From a virus, in the IMG/VR virus record IMGVR_UViG_3300032241_001240, positions 1 through 62,864 of that record: DNA of 62,864 bases; one strand, given 5' to 3'. The position numbers and the translations under genes were made by a program. Shown piece by piece: positions 39,519 to 48,343 of this stretch. Below the pieces are notes generated by a model. It worked only from the letters and a program-made list of their open reading frames with translations. It ran no database searches and was not told the origin of the DNA. Position 1 is the first letter of the stretch. Every line of letters starts with the position of its first letter.

Positions 39519-40250
39519 TTAACCAGCAGCATTGGCACCAGAGGCTGCTGGTACACCAGTGATAGCTTCGTCACCTTGTGTTGCGTTGTCATACCGCACC
39601 GTTAGTGTGATCATTACAGGTTCAGAACTAGAAAAATCCAAACTGTCGTACGAAACTGTTTCCAAATAACAACCTTCGAGATACCATTGCTCAATAACAG
39701 GGCTTGAACTTACACCAGCGGCACTGGCAACAGCACCTATAACTGCACCTGCTGCTCCTCCTATTCCTGCCGCAACACCGCCGACCAATGCTCCTGCAGC
39801 ATTGGTAGCACCAACATTACCATTTAATGTTGAGATCATCATTTGAAATTTATAGTTATAACCAGCAGAGGCAGCCGACTGCGTATAATGGTTCATTTGT
39901 TTTTGAAGTTGATAACTTACACTAGATGTTATACCATTGGTGATATCATCTCTAAGAGTCAATTCAATTGGTTGCCATTCTGGCTTTTGTGCAATATACA
40001 TCACGTTGTTATAACTATGCAACGGAGTATTATTGAACTGAATACTCGGGCGACCGCAGGTAGCAACCTGTTGAGTGAAAATCTGAGGTGTAGTTGCTAT
40101 ACCAAAGTTAGTTACAGTTACCTGAAACCTGTGTTTAAGCTTTGGCATTAATATACCAAGGCCTGATCCAGACGCGTTTGGTAATACAGGTACACCAAAC
40201 TTATTAAGTGTGGTTCCTTGAGTGTTAAATTGCGGCACGCTAGCAGCCAT
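39519..40250 (-). CDS. gp19: tail tube protein (T4 gp19-like)
   Basis: 243 aa (T4 gp19 is 163). Conserved tube features: PKLKHRFQVTVTNFG (first strand), the strand PEWQPIELTLRDDITNGITS, QLQKQMNHYTQ helix, YNYKFQMMISTLNG, and the C-terminal LEGCYLETVSYDSLDFSSSE followed by PVMITLTVRYDNAT. Between ~150 and ~190 it has an unusual Gly/Ala-rich hydrophobic insertion (GALVGGVAAGIGGAAGAVIG). Forms the inner tube through which DNA passes. TGGAGG site, late promoter-like CATAAATA (40275-40282) and strong terminator fit high late expression. Confidence 0.85.
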   Translation of the reverse strand: MAASVPQFNTQGTTLNKFGVPVLPNASGSGLGILMPKLKHRFQVTVTNFGIATTPQIFTQQVATCGRPSIQFNNTPLHSYNNVMYIAQKPEWQPIELTLRDDITNGITSSVSYQLQKQMNHYTQSAASAGYNYKFQMMISTLNGNVGATNAAGALVGGVAAGIGGAAGAVIGAVASAAGVSSSPVIEQWYLEGCYLETVSYDSLDFSSSEPVMITLTVRYDNATQGDEAITGVPAASGANAAG

Positions 40251-40274
40251 GTGATACCTCCATATGTGTATAGC

Positions 40275-40282
40275 TATTTATG
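40275..40282 (-). promoter_or_regulatory. T4-type late promoter-like octamer (CATAAATA)
   Basis: Minus-strand CATAAATA 24 bases before ATG 40250. Confidence 0.6.
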
Positions 40283-40313
40283 TCGTGCGACAATTTTTTG
40301 AAATGGCGGTATA

Positions 40314-40868
40314 TTAGGCCGGACAACACACAAGATGGATACGAGGTGTCCATCTACCGTTATAGATAAAATGTTCTCTAGTTGTATCTACTTTATACCA
40401 ATAACCGTCAGCCGGAATATGATAACATATTGAGCGTACATTGTTGTTATCAAAACATTCTCCGAAAATACTGTTTTGATTAGTTTGCAAGACTAAATGA
40501 TATCTCGGTTCTTTGTCGATATGCATACTTAAACCAGTTTTTGAGTTAGACAGTCGAAAGGTTACTCTACCCCACGAAATACCTTCTAATTGTGCTAGTT
40601 CTTCAAGTAATGACCGAGTATATAACGGACAATTGTCATTCCATTGCGAAAAATCTTTTTCAACAGCAGTAAATTGTTGAGTAGATCTATCATATAGCGT
40701 GCTTGTTGACGAATCTATCCATTGGTCTGCACAATTTGGTCTATGCCTAAGTCCTATGATATTGTCTGGTTCCCATTTTTTAAAATTTTCAGTAATATAT
40801 GTAAGATCAGCAAGAACCGACGTTATATCTGCTTTATAAGAAAGTTTTTGAATAAAATCGGTCATCAT
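40314..40868 (-). CDS. 2-oxoglutarate/Fe(II) hydroxylase, aspartyl/asparaginyl beta-hydroxylase-like
   Basis: 184 aa from ATG 40868, overlapping the upstream methyltransferase stop (ATGA). The jelly-roll iron-binding pattern is visible: SMHIDKEPRYHLVLQTN (H-x-D), then WYKVDTTREHFIYNG (distal H) and RIHLVC (R for 2-oxoglutarate). Such enzymes hydroxylate protein side chains or small substrates. A second, unrelated-looking member is at 61782-62465. Substrate unknown; it may modify virion or host proteins. Confidence 0.78.
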   Translation of the reverse strand: MMTDFIQKLSYKADITSVLADLTYITENFKKWEPDNIIGLRHRPNCADQWIDSSTSTLYDRSTQQFTAVEKDFSQWNDNCPLYTRSLLEELAQLEGISWGRVTFRLSNSKTGLSMHIDKEPRYHLVLQTNQNSIFGECFDNNNVRSICYHIPADGYWYKVDTTREHFIYNGRWTPRIHLVCCPA

Positions 40869-41428
40869 GTTTTTCCTATAATCATAAATCTAGAAAATTT
40901 CCAGGTAGGGTAATCAAAATTTAACTGACCTTTATAAAATACATGGTCAAGTTTAAAAGCGTCAGTAAATTGATCACATGTATCGAAACAAAAATGATGA
41001 TCCTCGTGGACCATATTATTACTTTGAAGCGCAACCAATGTACCAGAAGGTATAACATCAAACCATTCTGTTGATGTAAAATGTTCTGTGCTGCAATTAA
41101 TTATTAGATCAGGTTTTTCGTTTTCGAAGTCAACTTTATTACAATCAGCGGTTATTGCTTTGAATTGCCATTGTTGCCATATCCAATTTTCTAACAATGC
41201 ATCTGCTATAGGTTCACAATCAGGATCGATATCGAAACTACGAATATGTTTAATTGGAAATTTTTGTCTCGATAATAATAAAAAACTTGCTATACCATAC
41301 CAGCCGCCATATACCCAAATAATTTGCGGCGTTTGCAGATTAAGATTTTCAAGTTCTTGACATAACCAAAGTTTACTAGAAATTTGCCCGCTGCTATATG
41401 CATCTGTATCTATTTCTATTTTAGACAT
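40865..41428 (-). CDS. class I SAM-dependent methyltransferase-like protein
   Basis: 187 aa from ATG 41428 (TGGAG site). Rossmann-type order: IIWVYGGWYGIASFLLL (glycine loop), IRSFDIDPDCEPIADALLEN (acidic end of strand 2), FKAITADCNK and DLIINCSTEH. Short for the class, so no separate substrate domain. Translationally coupled to the 2-oxoglutarate hydroxylase downstream, suggesting two steps on one substrate. Activity is inferred from the fold motifs only. Confidence 0.65.
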   Translation of the reverse strand: MSKIEIDTDAYSSGQISSKLWLCQELENLNLQTPQIIWVYGGWYGIASFLLLSRQKFPIKHIRSFDIDPDCEPIADALLENWIWQQWQFKAITADCNKVDFENEKPDLIINCSTEHFTSTEWFDVIPSGTLVALQSNNMVHEDHHFCFDTCDQFTDAFKLDHVFYKGQLNFDYPTWKFSRFMIIGKT

Positions 41429-41485
41429 ACCTGGTGTATCTCCATTATATAATCATAATAGCATCAAAACATTGTCAGATCAATA

Positions 41486-41510
41486 AAAAAGGGGCCTTAG
41501 GCCCCTTTTT
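41486..41510 (-). terminator. rho-independent terminator after tail sheath
   Basis: AAAAAGGGGCC-TTA-GGCCCCTTTTT hairpin adjacent to the sheath stop codon (41512). Strong stem and U tract. Confidence 0.9.
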
Positions 41511-41511
41511 A

Positions 41512-44500
41512 TTAGCCAACTCCACCGCCTGGCAACGGTGCACCAGTAGCTAGAACTCTTACAGGTATATAAATGAATTCAATTGCTATTTCTGGCTGTA
41601 TAGCTACGTCGATCCAAAGCTGGTTTGCATCGATGGTAGCAGGTGTGTTATTGCTGCTATCACAAACAACCGAGAAATCGTATAGTGCTCGTAATCCAAC
41701 CAAACTTTGTAGATACGAATTAAATACCGCCGTAACATTTTGTTGTGTTGTTGAATCGTTTTGTTCAAACAAGAACGGCTGCGCCAAGTTTGCCAGGTTA
41801 TAAGATAGATAGGCACACAATCTTGCAACATTGATACGATCGAGTGCGGTTTGTAGAGGATCAAGAGTTTTTTGACCAAACACAACAAGACCGCGACCTA
41901 CCATATATGCTATTGGATTAATGTCGTTAGAGTATAACACATCTCTCTGACCTTGGTTGAGTGTTACTGGTATGTAATTACCAGAAGAATCAAGATATCC
42001 TACACTTGATACCACACTAACTAGACCTCTGTTAAACCCTGCCGGTGCAAACCATACATAACTAACCGAATCGCTGTATGCAATTGTGGTAAGAGCAATT
42101 AAACTTGGCGGTACAACAACATTGTTACCTTGTAAATCACTGGTAAGACCCCATGGGTACCAAAGAGCAAGATAAGAGCTGTGTGTCACTAATCCAACTG
42201 ATCCGTCTGTTGCTGCATTAGCAGCATTGGTTGCCCAGTTCTGTATGCTTGTTCCAGTTGGTTGTAGAGTACTCGGGGTATCTCCTACTACAAATGCAAC
42301 ATTATTAATGTCAACATTTAATTGAACCATTTGTGCAATACATTCTGGATAACCAGGAGTTGAAATTAGGTTGAAATAGTTTTGCTCGGCTCTTGCATCT
42401 GTGCTGTCTTCTATTGCTGCATTTAATGCATTAACAATTACTGCTCGTTGAGCAGCAGAACCCATATAAGGTGTACCATCTGGCGCATTACCACTAAAGG
42501 TTACCCAAGTATCAGTAGGATATTCCGTACCATAATTTTGTGGGAAGTAATTAACTGTCCATCTTTTTACGTTATATGTGCTGTAACGAGTATTGAATAG
42601 CAGTATATACGGAGGATATAGTAATGCATCGGGGCAATCTGGGTCAACATAATTGCTTAGAACCATTGCCGACGGTAAAGTTGATCCGTCTGTCATACCA
42701 TTTGATGTGTAACGTGCATCTGCAAATATTACTCCGGCACTATTGATGTGATCAGTATTATCAATCAATACCCATGTTGCAGTTGATGCATTGTAACGAT
42801 ATATAGCTGGATATGGTACAATGTCGGTGTTTACCCAAATATCATAATCAACTAGTGCAGCACCTGTGCTTTGTGTTGTTGGTGTAGCAGAGCTCAATAT
42901 AGGTCCATTCGGGTCTGTTCCAGGATACATATTTCGATAACCTACCCATTCCTGCCCATTGTTGACCATTATATCAACCTTCAATGCGGTATTGTACCAT
43001 AGTGTACCATCTAACGGAGGTCCGGCTGGGGCAACTAGACTCGGAACGTATACCAATGATTCCCAAGCAGAACCGCTCCAAACTCGCAACATGATGTTGC
43101 CAATGCTTGGGGTAGAACCGTATGCATTATATTGTCCGTAAATGCTTCCTAGGCCTTTTAGAGCACCAAATGCAGTATTAGCAGCAGCATCCGAACTATA
43201 AAGAGGAATAGAACCAGTATTTGGGACCGTATTTTGTTGTACCCATGTACCGTTTTCATAACGCTTAACTACAATATTAGCTCCTAATCCGCCTGCCGTT
43301 GTGTTGATCCAAACATTGTTTGCTTTCAACGCTGCAGGTGTCGACGGTACAGTATTTGTAGGTTGATAACCTTGATATATCAATCCTCTAGCAAATTTTG
43401 TGCCTGTTGCTATTCCGGAATTATGTAACGGGGTACCATGTAGATCTTGCACAGCAAATGCGGTGCCGTTGTTGTTTGTTATAACCAATTTATTATTCGA
43501 AACCGATGCTACAATTGGCCCAACTGGGAACATTAGATTGATCTGATTTGCAACATCTGCAACAGACACTGATGATTCACTAGATGTTAATGCTGGTACA
43601 TGAACTATAGTAGGAGATAACCCAGGAAGCGCAATACTGAAACTATCACTGGTTAGCCATGTTGATGTTATATTAAATAATGCATCTGATCCACTTCCTC
43701 CGGTGATTGAGATCGGATTTGTTGGATATACACTATAATTACCAGGAGTAGACACTGTTACAGTGTTAATACCCCATGTGAGGTCAACAGTTGCTCCTAT
43801 ACCACTACCACTTGTTGCACTAGGTGATGTGTTGGTTGTTGGCGGAGTAACTCCTGTATATTGTCCAGATTGTGTACCTAGAATGCTTACACTTGTAATA
43901 CCACCAGATCCATCGATCCCGTCAACAACAAGTATAGCAGGAGTTGTGTAATTTATATCATTGCTACCGAAAGTAAGAGTATCATTAACACGATAACCGC
44001 TGCCTGCAGAATTTGGTGAAGCGCCTACTACTTGAAGACTTGCAACAGTCAATGCTGTTTGAGTATTATATATGCCACCGACTACTGTTAGTATGTCACC
44101 GTTTAGATAATTGGACCCAGGTGTAACTACAGATGCAGACAATGTTTGCAATGTAGCTGCATTATAAGTTGGGTTTGCAACACTGCCTGTTACAGTAGCC
44201 CAGTAATTGTTACTAGTAGAAATACCAGCGTCGGCCCATATTGAACCAGGTTGTCCAGGAGGTGTTACGCCATTACCGTATTGATCAACTATATCATGTA
44301 AAAATATCTGCGAAGCATCATAATTTGTTATAGTCAGGTAATTGTTACCTCCTATGGTAGTGATAGATGCTACAGCATTGGTCCCTGATCCGCTATTTAA
44401 TGCGGTGTTTATTGCACCGACAACACCCGATAATGTAGGATTAAGTGACGGCACTGTAATTGTTAACGGAGAACCTGTTCCAATTTGTATAATAGCCATA

Positions 44501-45657
44501 TCATTAGCATTAAAGGTTGGATTAGGTGTTGATCCTATTAATACAGACGGGACTGCGCTGGTCCACGAAAAACCTGGATTTTCACTTTCTGTTGTTCCTA
44601 CTTCGAACCACCAATTTGTTGTTGTATTGCTAGTAGTTAATGTAAGCATTTGAAACATAGTGTTATTCATTTCAAATGTTACTTCGCCTTCGTCGTTGGT
44701 AATTGCATCATACAATGTGTTGATAGCATATGTACCGGTACTGCCGAACGATGTCACAGGTTGTATGTAGTTAGCTGGTGAAGGGTTACCGTCACCTAAG
44801 TTGGTTGTAAATCCAAGATCTATAAGTATTTGATTAGTCGAGTTAACAAAAGAAATAGGTTGCTGATAATTACTGCTGATGACTCGTAAGCTGAAAATAT
44901 CTCCAGTAGCACTAGCAGTAGGAGAATATTTTCCTTGTCTAACAAATATAACTGCTGAAATACCAATTAATTGTAGGTTAGTGTTGGTGTTGATATTGCT
45001 AGCTACTTGTGCTAGACTTTGACCTGCTGTCATACCAACAGCTATTCCGTTAATTACGAGGTTACCTGACGAAGTAATGCAAGGTGCTGATCCGCTAACA
45101 ATAGGAACGGTACTATTACCTTGAACTAACAAGTTCAGCTGAGCTGCATTAGATATTATACTTGGAGTCTGAGACTGCCAAGTATACGCGGGATTTATGT
45201 TGCCATTGCTTTGAAAAATTCCCCAAGTTGACTGAGAAGTATCTAACCAATATGTACCGTTAACAGTTGGTCCAGTTGGTGCTACCGTGGTTGGTATCAA
45301 TTGATCTAGATCGATGTCAGCTCTTATGACATATGCGGTTGTTGCAACACCAAGATATGTATACAACGTAAACAAACCAAGTTCATTTAATTCATTGTTG
45401 TATTGCACAGATCCTGCGGCACTATAGAATGTTGGATTACCAAATGTTTGTAATGCATCACGTTGGCTGGTAATTAGATATAGATCTCCTGCGTTTTGCG
45501 GAAGAGTTCCGGGGGCCACAGTGGTGCCACCTGGTGCAATTTTATTAGCAGATGTAGCTATTACGATTAGCGGTACAGTTCCAGGACCTGACGTGCCATA
45601 AGCAGACTGATCGATTATACTTACTTTTACGCCCGGAGAAACTAATGAACCTGACAT
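41512..45657 (-). CDS. gp18: giant tail sheath protein (T4 gp18-like)
   Basis: 1381 aa, about twice T4 gp18 (659). The conserved ends are present: N-terminal SLVSPGVKVSIIDQSAYGTS, then PLIVIATSANKIAPGG. The C-terminal part contains YVWFAPAGFNRGLV, ARLCAYLSYNLANLAQPFLF and WIDVAIQPEIAIEFIYIPVR. Between ~130 and ~950 are large insertions of beta modules: several of the type GTLWYNTALKVDIMVNNGQE / YDIWVNTDIVPYPAIYRYNA and a GSGYRVNDTLTFGS ... ITGGSGSDALFNITSTW module like that in the protein at 22527. The sheath contracts to drive the tube; the insertions probably decorate its outside. Late promoter at 45692-45699, terminator 41486-41510. Confidence 0.9.
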   Translation of the reverse strand: MSGSLVSPGVKVSIIDQSAYGTSGPGTVPLIVIATSANKIAPGGTTVAPGTLPQNAGDLYLITSQRDALQTFGNPTFYSAAGSVQYNNELNELGLFTLYTYLGVATTAYVIRADIDLDQLIPTTVAPTGPTVNGTYWLDTSQSTWGIFQSNGNINPAYTWQSQTPSIISNAAQLNLLVQGNSTVPIVSGSAPCITSSGNLVINGIAVGMTAGQSLAQVASNINTNTNLQLIGISAVIFVRQGKYSPTASATGDIFSLRVISSNYQQPISFVNSTNQILIDLGFTTNLGDGNPSPANYIQPVTSFGSTGTYAINTLYDAITNDEGEVTFEMNNTMFQMLTLTTSNTTTNWWFEVGTTESENPGFSWTSAVPSVLIGSTPNPTFNANDMAIIQIGTGSPLTITVPSLNPTLSGVVGAINTALNSGSGTNAVASITTIGGNNYLTITNYDASQIFLHDIVDQYGNGVTPPGQPGSIWADAGISTSNNYWATVTGSVANPTYNAATLQTLSASVVTPGSNYLNGDILTVVGGIYNTQTALTVASLQVVGASPNSAGSGYRVNDTLTFGSNDINYTTPAILVVDGIDGSGGITSVSILGTQSGQYTGVTPPTTNTSPSATSGSGIGATVDLTWGINTVTVSTPGNYSVYPTNPISITGGSGSDALFNITSTWLTSDSFSIALPGLSPTIVHVPALTSSESSVSVADVANQINLMFPVGPIVASVSNNKLVITNNNGTAFAVQDLHGTPLHNSGIATGTKFARGLIYQGYQPTNTVPSTPAALKANNVWINTTAGGLGANIVVKRYENGTWVQQNTVPNTGSIPLYSSDAAANTAFGALKGLGSIYGQYNAYGSTPSIGNIMLRVWSGSAWESLVYVPSLVAPAGPPLDGTLWYNTALKVDIMVNNGQEWVGYRNMYPGTDPNGPILSSATPTTQSTGAALVDYDIWVNTDIVPYPAIYRYNASTATWVLIDNTDHINSAGVIFADARYTSNGMTDGSTLPSAMVLSNYVDPDCPDALLYPPYILLFNTRYSTYNVKRWTVNYFPQNYGTEYPTDTWVTFSGNAPDGTPYMGSAAQRAVIVNALNAAIEDSTDARAEQNYFNLISTPGYPECIAQMVQLNVDINNVAFVVGDTPSTLQPTGTSIQNWATNAANAATDGSVGLVTHSSYLALWYPWGLTSDLQGNNVVVPPSLIALTTIAYSDSVSYVWFAPAGFNRGLVSVVSSVGYLDSSGNYIPVTLNQGQRDVLYSNDINPIAYMVGRGLVVFGQKTLDPLQTALDRINVARLCAYLSYNLANLAQPFLFEQNDSTTQQNVTAVFNSYLQSLVGLRALYDFSVVCDSSNNTPATIDANQLWIDVAIQPEIAIEFIYIPVRVLATGAPLPGGGVG

Positions 45658-45691
45658 GATTTACCTCGCCATGAAAAAATGTGTTGTATCC

Positions 45692-45699
45692 TATTTATC
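45692..45699 (-). promoter_or_regulatory. T4-type late promoter-like octamer (GATAAATA)
   Basis: Minus-strand GATAAATA 34 bases before the sheath ATG 45657; the leader has a GCGAGG site. Confidence 0.6.
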
Positions 45700-45776
45700 A
45701 AAGCCTTCTTAAAATCATGAGGATTTCGTACCGACTATAGTTGACCTATCAACGATTATCATATAAGTTTATAATT

Positions 45777-46382
45777 ATGTCACAAAAAATTATAGGTATT
45801 GTAGGTTTCATTGGTAGCGGTAAGGGGACCGTCGGAAACTATCTAGTAAATAATTACAAATTCAAATCAGTTAGTTTTGCAAGCAGTCTGAAGGATGTAA
45901 CTGCTGCAATATTTGGATGGCCAAGGACTTTATTAGAAGGTGATACTGAAGAAAGTAGAGAGTGGCGAGAACAGGTCGACACATATTGGTCTAAGAAATT
46001 AGGATGCCAAATAACCCCTAGACAGGCATTACAGCAATTGGGCACCGATGTTATTCGAAATAATTTTTTTGATAATATATGGGTCGCAAGTCTCGAACGT
46101 AAAATAATGCAAGAACCCGGCAACATTGTTGTTACTGATGCGCGTTATCCAAATGAAATTGAAATGATACGCAAAATGAACGGCGAATTATGGTGGGTAC
46201 AACGCGGAGATTTGCCTCAATGGTATCAGTGTGCATTACACCTGCCATTGAATATGCCTTCTGCATGGCCGTCAGTGCATTCTAGCGAATATATATGGGT
46301 AAGTTGTGGCCCGTTTTCACTTATAAAAAACGACGGATCTTTAGAAGATTTGTATAAACAAGTAGTAGATGCATTGATATGA
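45777..46382 (+). CDS. gp1: deoxynucleoside monophosphate kinase (T4 gp1-like)
   Basis: 201 aa from ATG 45777 (the frame is open further upstream but starts with no RBS). P-loop GFIGSGKGT at residues 10-18, followed by KFKSVSFASSLKDVTAAIFG and an adenylate-kinase-like lid region. VVTDARYPNEIEMIRKMNGE corresponds to the conserved DxRFPNE segment of T4-type dNMP kinases. It converts dNMPs from host DNA breakdown to dNDPs. Stop overlaps the next start by four bases (ATGA). Confidence 0.9.
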   Translation: MSQKIIGIVGFIGSGKGTVGNYLVNNYKFKSVSFASSLKDVTAAIFGWPRTLLEGDTEESREWREQVDTYWSKKLGCQITPRQALQQLGTDVIRNNFFDNIWVASLERKIMQEPGNIVVTDARYPNEIEMIRKMNGELWWVQRGDLPQWYQCALHLPLNMPSAWPSVHSSEYIWVSCGPFSLIKNDGSLEDLYKQVVDALI

Positions 46383-46942
46383 CACCGATATGTTTTAGCG
46401 GCGGCGCACACGGTGCCGATCATGCATGGGGATTAATGGCAATTGATCGCGGGCATGATCTCATACATTATTCGTTTCCTAAACATAAACCTGCAGAAGA
46501 TAAATTTGTCAGGAGACTGAGTCGAGAAGAGCTTGATGAAGCCAACGACTATGTTGCACAAGCAGCAAAGACTATGAGAAGGAAATGGCCTAGCAAAAAT
46601 CCAATAGTCAATGACTTATTACGAAGAAATTATTATCAAATTCGTGATACTGAGAGAGTATATGCTATAGCCAATTATATACCAGATGATAAGAGCCCAT
46701 TAAAAATATCCGGCGGAACTCACTATGCTTGTCAAATGTATGTAGATAGATGGTACAGAGATCCAACTTTAAAAGAATGCGAATTATATCTATATGATAT
46801 GGTAACAAATAAATGGATGCAATGGTGGGAAACGTGGGAGGAGATAGCATCTCCTCCGGCCCCATATGGTCGTTATACAGGAATAGGTAGCAGAGATATA
46901 ACAGACGACGGCATACGTGCTATTTTTACAGTTTATGGATAA
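46379..46942 (+). CDS. SLOG/YspA-like Rossmann protein, apparently circularly permuted
   Basis: 187 aa from ATG 46379, coupled to the dNMP kinase by ATGA. It starts ICFSGGAHGADHAWGLMAID, the SGGAxGAD nucleotide loop, followed by HYSFPKHKPAEDKF. It ends YGRYTGIGSRDITDDGIRAI, the TGIGSR motif that usually begins such domains. The order of the two motifs is reversed compared with ordinary YspA-like proteins. SLOG-type proteins bind nucleotides or nucleotide-derived signals. Function in this phage is unknown. Convergent with the PTH2 gene, overlapping by 10 bases. Confidence 0.68.
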   Translation: MTPICFSGGAHGADHAWGLMAIDRGHDLIHYSFPKHKPAEDKFVRRLSREELDEANDYVAQAAKTMRRKWPSKNPIVNDLLRRNYYQIRDTERVYAIANYIPDDKSPLKISGGTHYACQMYVDRWYRDPTLKECELYLYDMVTNKWMQWWETWEEIASPPAPYGRYTGIGSRDITDDGIRAIFTVYG

Positions 46943-47424
46943 AGAGAAAGACCTTTGAAAATAGCAGTAAATTTAGGATCTTTACGATCTCCTAAATAAT
47001 ATGCACAAGTCAATTCTGGTCTAACCATTAAAACTTTACCGTTTTCTAAAACCTCAACGATCCTTATCTCAGAATATGGATGTTGAGGTATCAATTGAGC
47101 AATTTCCATATTTTCTACAATAAACGGATAGCTTGGATCAGTAATACTGCCGGTAAGACATTCTACATTAGATGATTCTTGCATTAACTTGCATTGTATA
47201 ATATCATCGATACTAGCACCAAGGACTATTGTAGTATTGAACCCATCTGCCCCGCTAGCTGCACCGTCGTCGATGTAATCTAATAAAAGCTGTCTTCCGT
47301 TGTAATGATGTGTTAGCTGAACGCCTGCGTGATGCACTTGCGCGGCTGCCTTTCCGGGATTCATGCTAGGCAAATCTGTACGCAATAAAACATAAACCGC
47401 TAGATTTCGTTCATTATTTTCCAT
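46933..47424 (-). CDS. pth2: peptidyl-tRNA hydrolase, PTH2 family
   Basis: 163 aa from ATG 47424 (TAGGAG site). The PTH2 start is clear: LAVYVLLRTDLPSMNPGKAA, then AQVHHAGVQL, with the conserved Gly-Lys-x-Ala-Ala-Gln and following His-Ala. Further, LDYIDDGAASGADGFNTTIV and IPFIVENMEIAQLIPQH-like region. The enzyme releases peptides from stalled peptidyl-tRNA and recycles the tRNA. PTH2 is typical of archaea and eukaryotes but scattered in phages. Together with the two CCA-type enzymes it suggests tRNA upkeep. Length is longer than the usual ~120 aa. Confidence 0.85.
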   Translation of the reverse strand: MENNERNLAVYVLLRTDLPSMNPGKAAAQVHHAGVQLTHHYNGRQLLLDYIDDGAASGADGFNTTIVLGASIDDIIQCKLMQESSNVECLTGSITDPSYPFIVENMEIAQLIPQHPYSEIRIVEVLENGKVLMVRPELTCAYYLGDRKDPKFTAIFKGLSLYP

Positions 47425-47470
47425 GTAATAACTCCTATTATTAGTAGAGTAACATGAAATATTTTAGACG

Positions 47471-48223
47471 TCAACCTATAACAATTAATGGAGGATTACT
47501 TGCATCAATATAATTATCTAATTCTTTTTCAAGCACTTCTCTCTCGGCTATTGCTTCTTGTTTCAATGCGTCGCCTTTGAGAGTTGTGCCGCCGCCGGGG
47601 CCAACAATTGTGTTGAATTTACTGTATGCTTCACCAAGTTGAGTTTTACACCATGTTAATGCATATGATCTAATCCAAGGACGTATAAACGGATCTTGCA
47701 ACAATTCCTCATCAACTCGTATGCGTTGACACCATAGCACAACAGTTTCTCCGCCAGTTGGTTTGCGAATTAATTGTAAAACTTTGGTAACAGGATTGAA
47801 CGTGTAATTCATATAAGCACCAAACATACGTCCAGCTTGCTTCAGATATTCGTTAAACAATTCGTATGTTAACAACCCGGCCGTATATCCGCCGCCGGCT
47901 CCTGCTTGCAACAAATACAAATTAGTATATGCAAGAGAAAAAGGATCTAGATAGGTACCACCTTGAGTTTCACCTAGACCGCGTCTATAAATTCCTCTCA
48001 CTTGAATAATTTCTTCTGGTAACGTATATTGGTTGGTTTCGTATAAAATATGTAAGAAATAATAAGATTCTTCTGACGAATTTCCTGCTCGTTGTCTATA
48101 GCGATCAAAAGCTAATGTCATTGCATTTTCATAATGCTCCGGATCAAGTTCAATATCAACTAATCCGCCGCCCATCATAAGGCGCATTTGATCAATAATT
48201 TGTTGTCTTAACGGAGTTGCCAT
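47471..48223 (-). CDS. gp13: neck protein (T4 gp13-like)
   Basis: 250 aa from ATG 48223. Pattern of gp13: N-terminal IIDQMRLMMGGGLVDIELDP and EHYENAMTLAFDRYRQRAGN, then YTLPEEIIQVRGIYRR, the middle aromatic region GRMFGAYMNYTFNPVTKVLQ, PFIRPWIRSYALTWCKTQLG (conserved helix) and the end AIAEREVLEKELDNYIDASN followed by PPLIVIG, matching the gp13 C-terminus (DPPFGILVG). It closes the head portal and binds gp14. Late promoter-like GCTAAATA at 48244-48251. Here it is transcribed opposite to gp14. Confidence 0.85.
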   Translation of the reverse strand: MATPLRQQIIDQMRLMMGGGLVDIELDPEHYENAMTLAFDRYRQRAGNSSEESYYFLHILYETNQYTLPEEIIQVRGIYRRGLGETQGGTYLDPFSLAYTNLYLLQAGAGGGYTAGLLTYELFNEYLKQAGRMFGAYMNYTFNPVTKVLQLIRKPTGGETVVLWCQRIRVDEELLQDPFIRPWIRSYALTWCKTQLGEAYSKFNTIVGPGGGTTLKGDALKQEAIAEREVLEKELDNYIDASNPPLIVIG

Positions 48224-48243
48224 GTGTTGTTCCTATATAAACC

Positions 48244-48251
48244 TATTTAGC
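48244..48251 (-). promoter_or_regulatory. T4-type late promoter-like octamer (GCTAAATA)
   Basis: Minus-strand GCTAAATA 20 bases before the gp13 ATG, on one side of the divergent gp13/gp14 region. Confidence 0.45.
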
Positions 48252-48311
48252 CATTAACCGCAACAGACTGTTGCCTTTTTAGACCGACAGTATTCATTCT
48301 TTTAACAGATA

Positions 48312-48319
48312 GGTAAATA
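48312..48319 (+). promoter_or_regulatory. T4-type late promoter-like octamer (GGTAAATA)
   Basis: Plus-strand GGTAAATA 24 bases before ATG 48344; leader contains TAGAGG. Confidence 0.45.
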
Positions 48320-48343
48320 AATTCAGTATTAGAGGATTATAAA

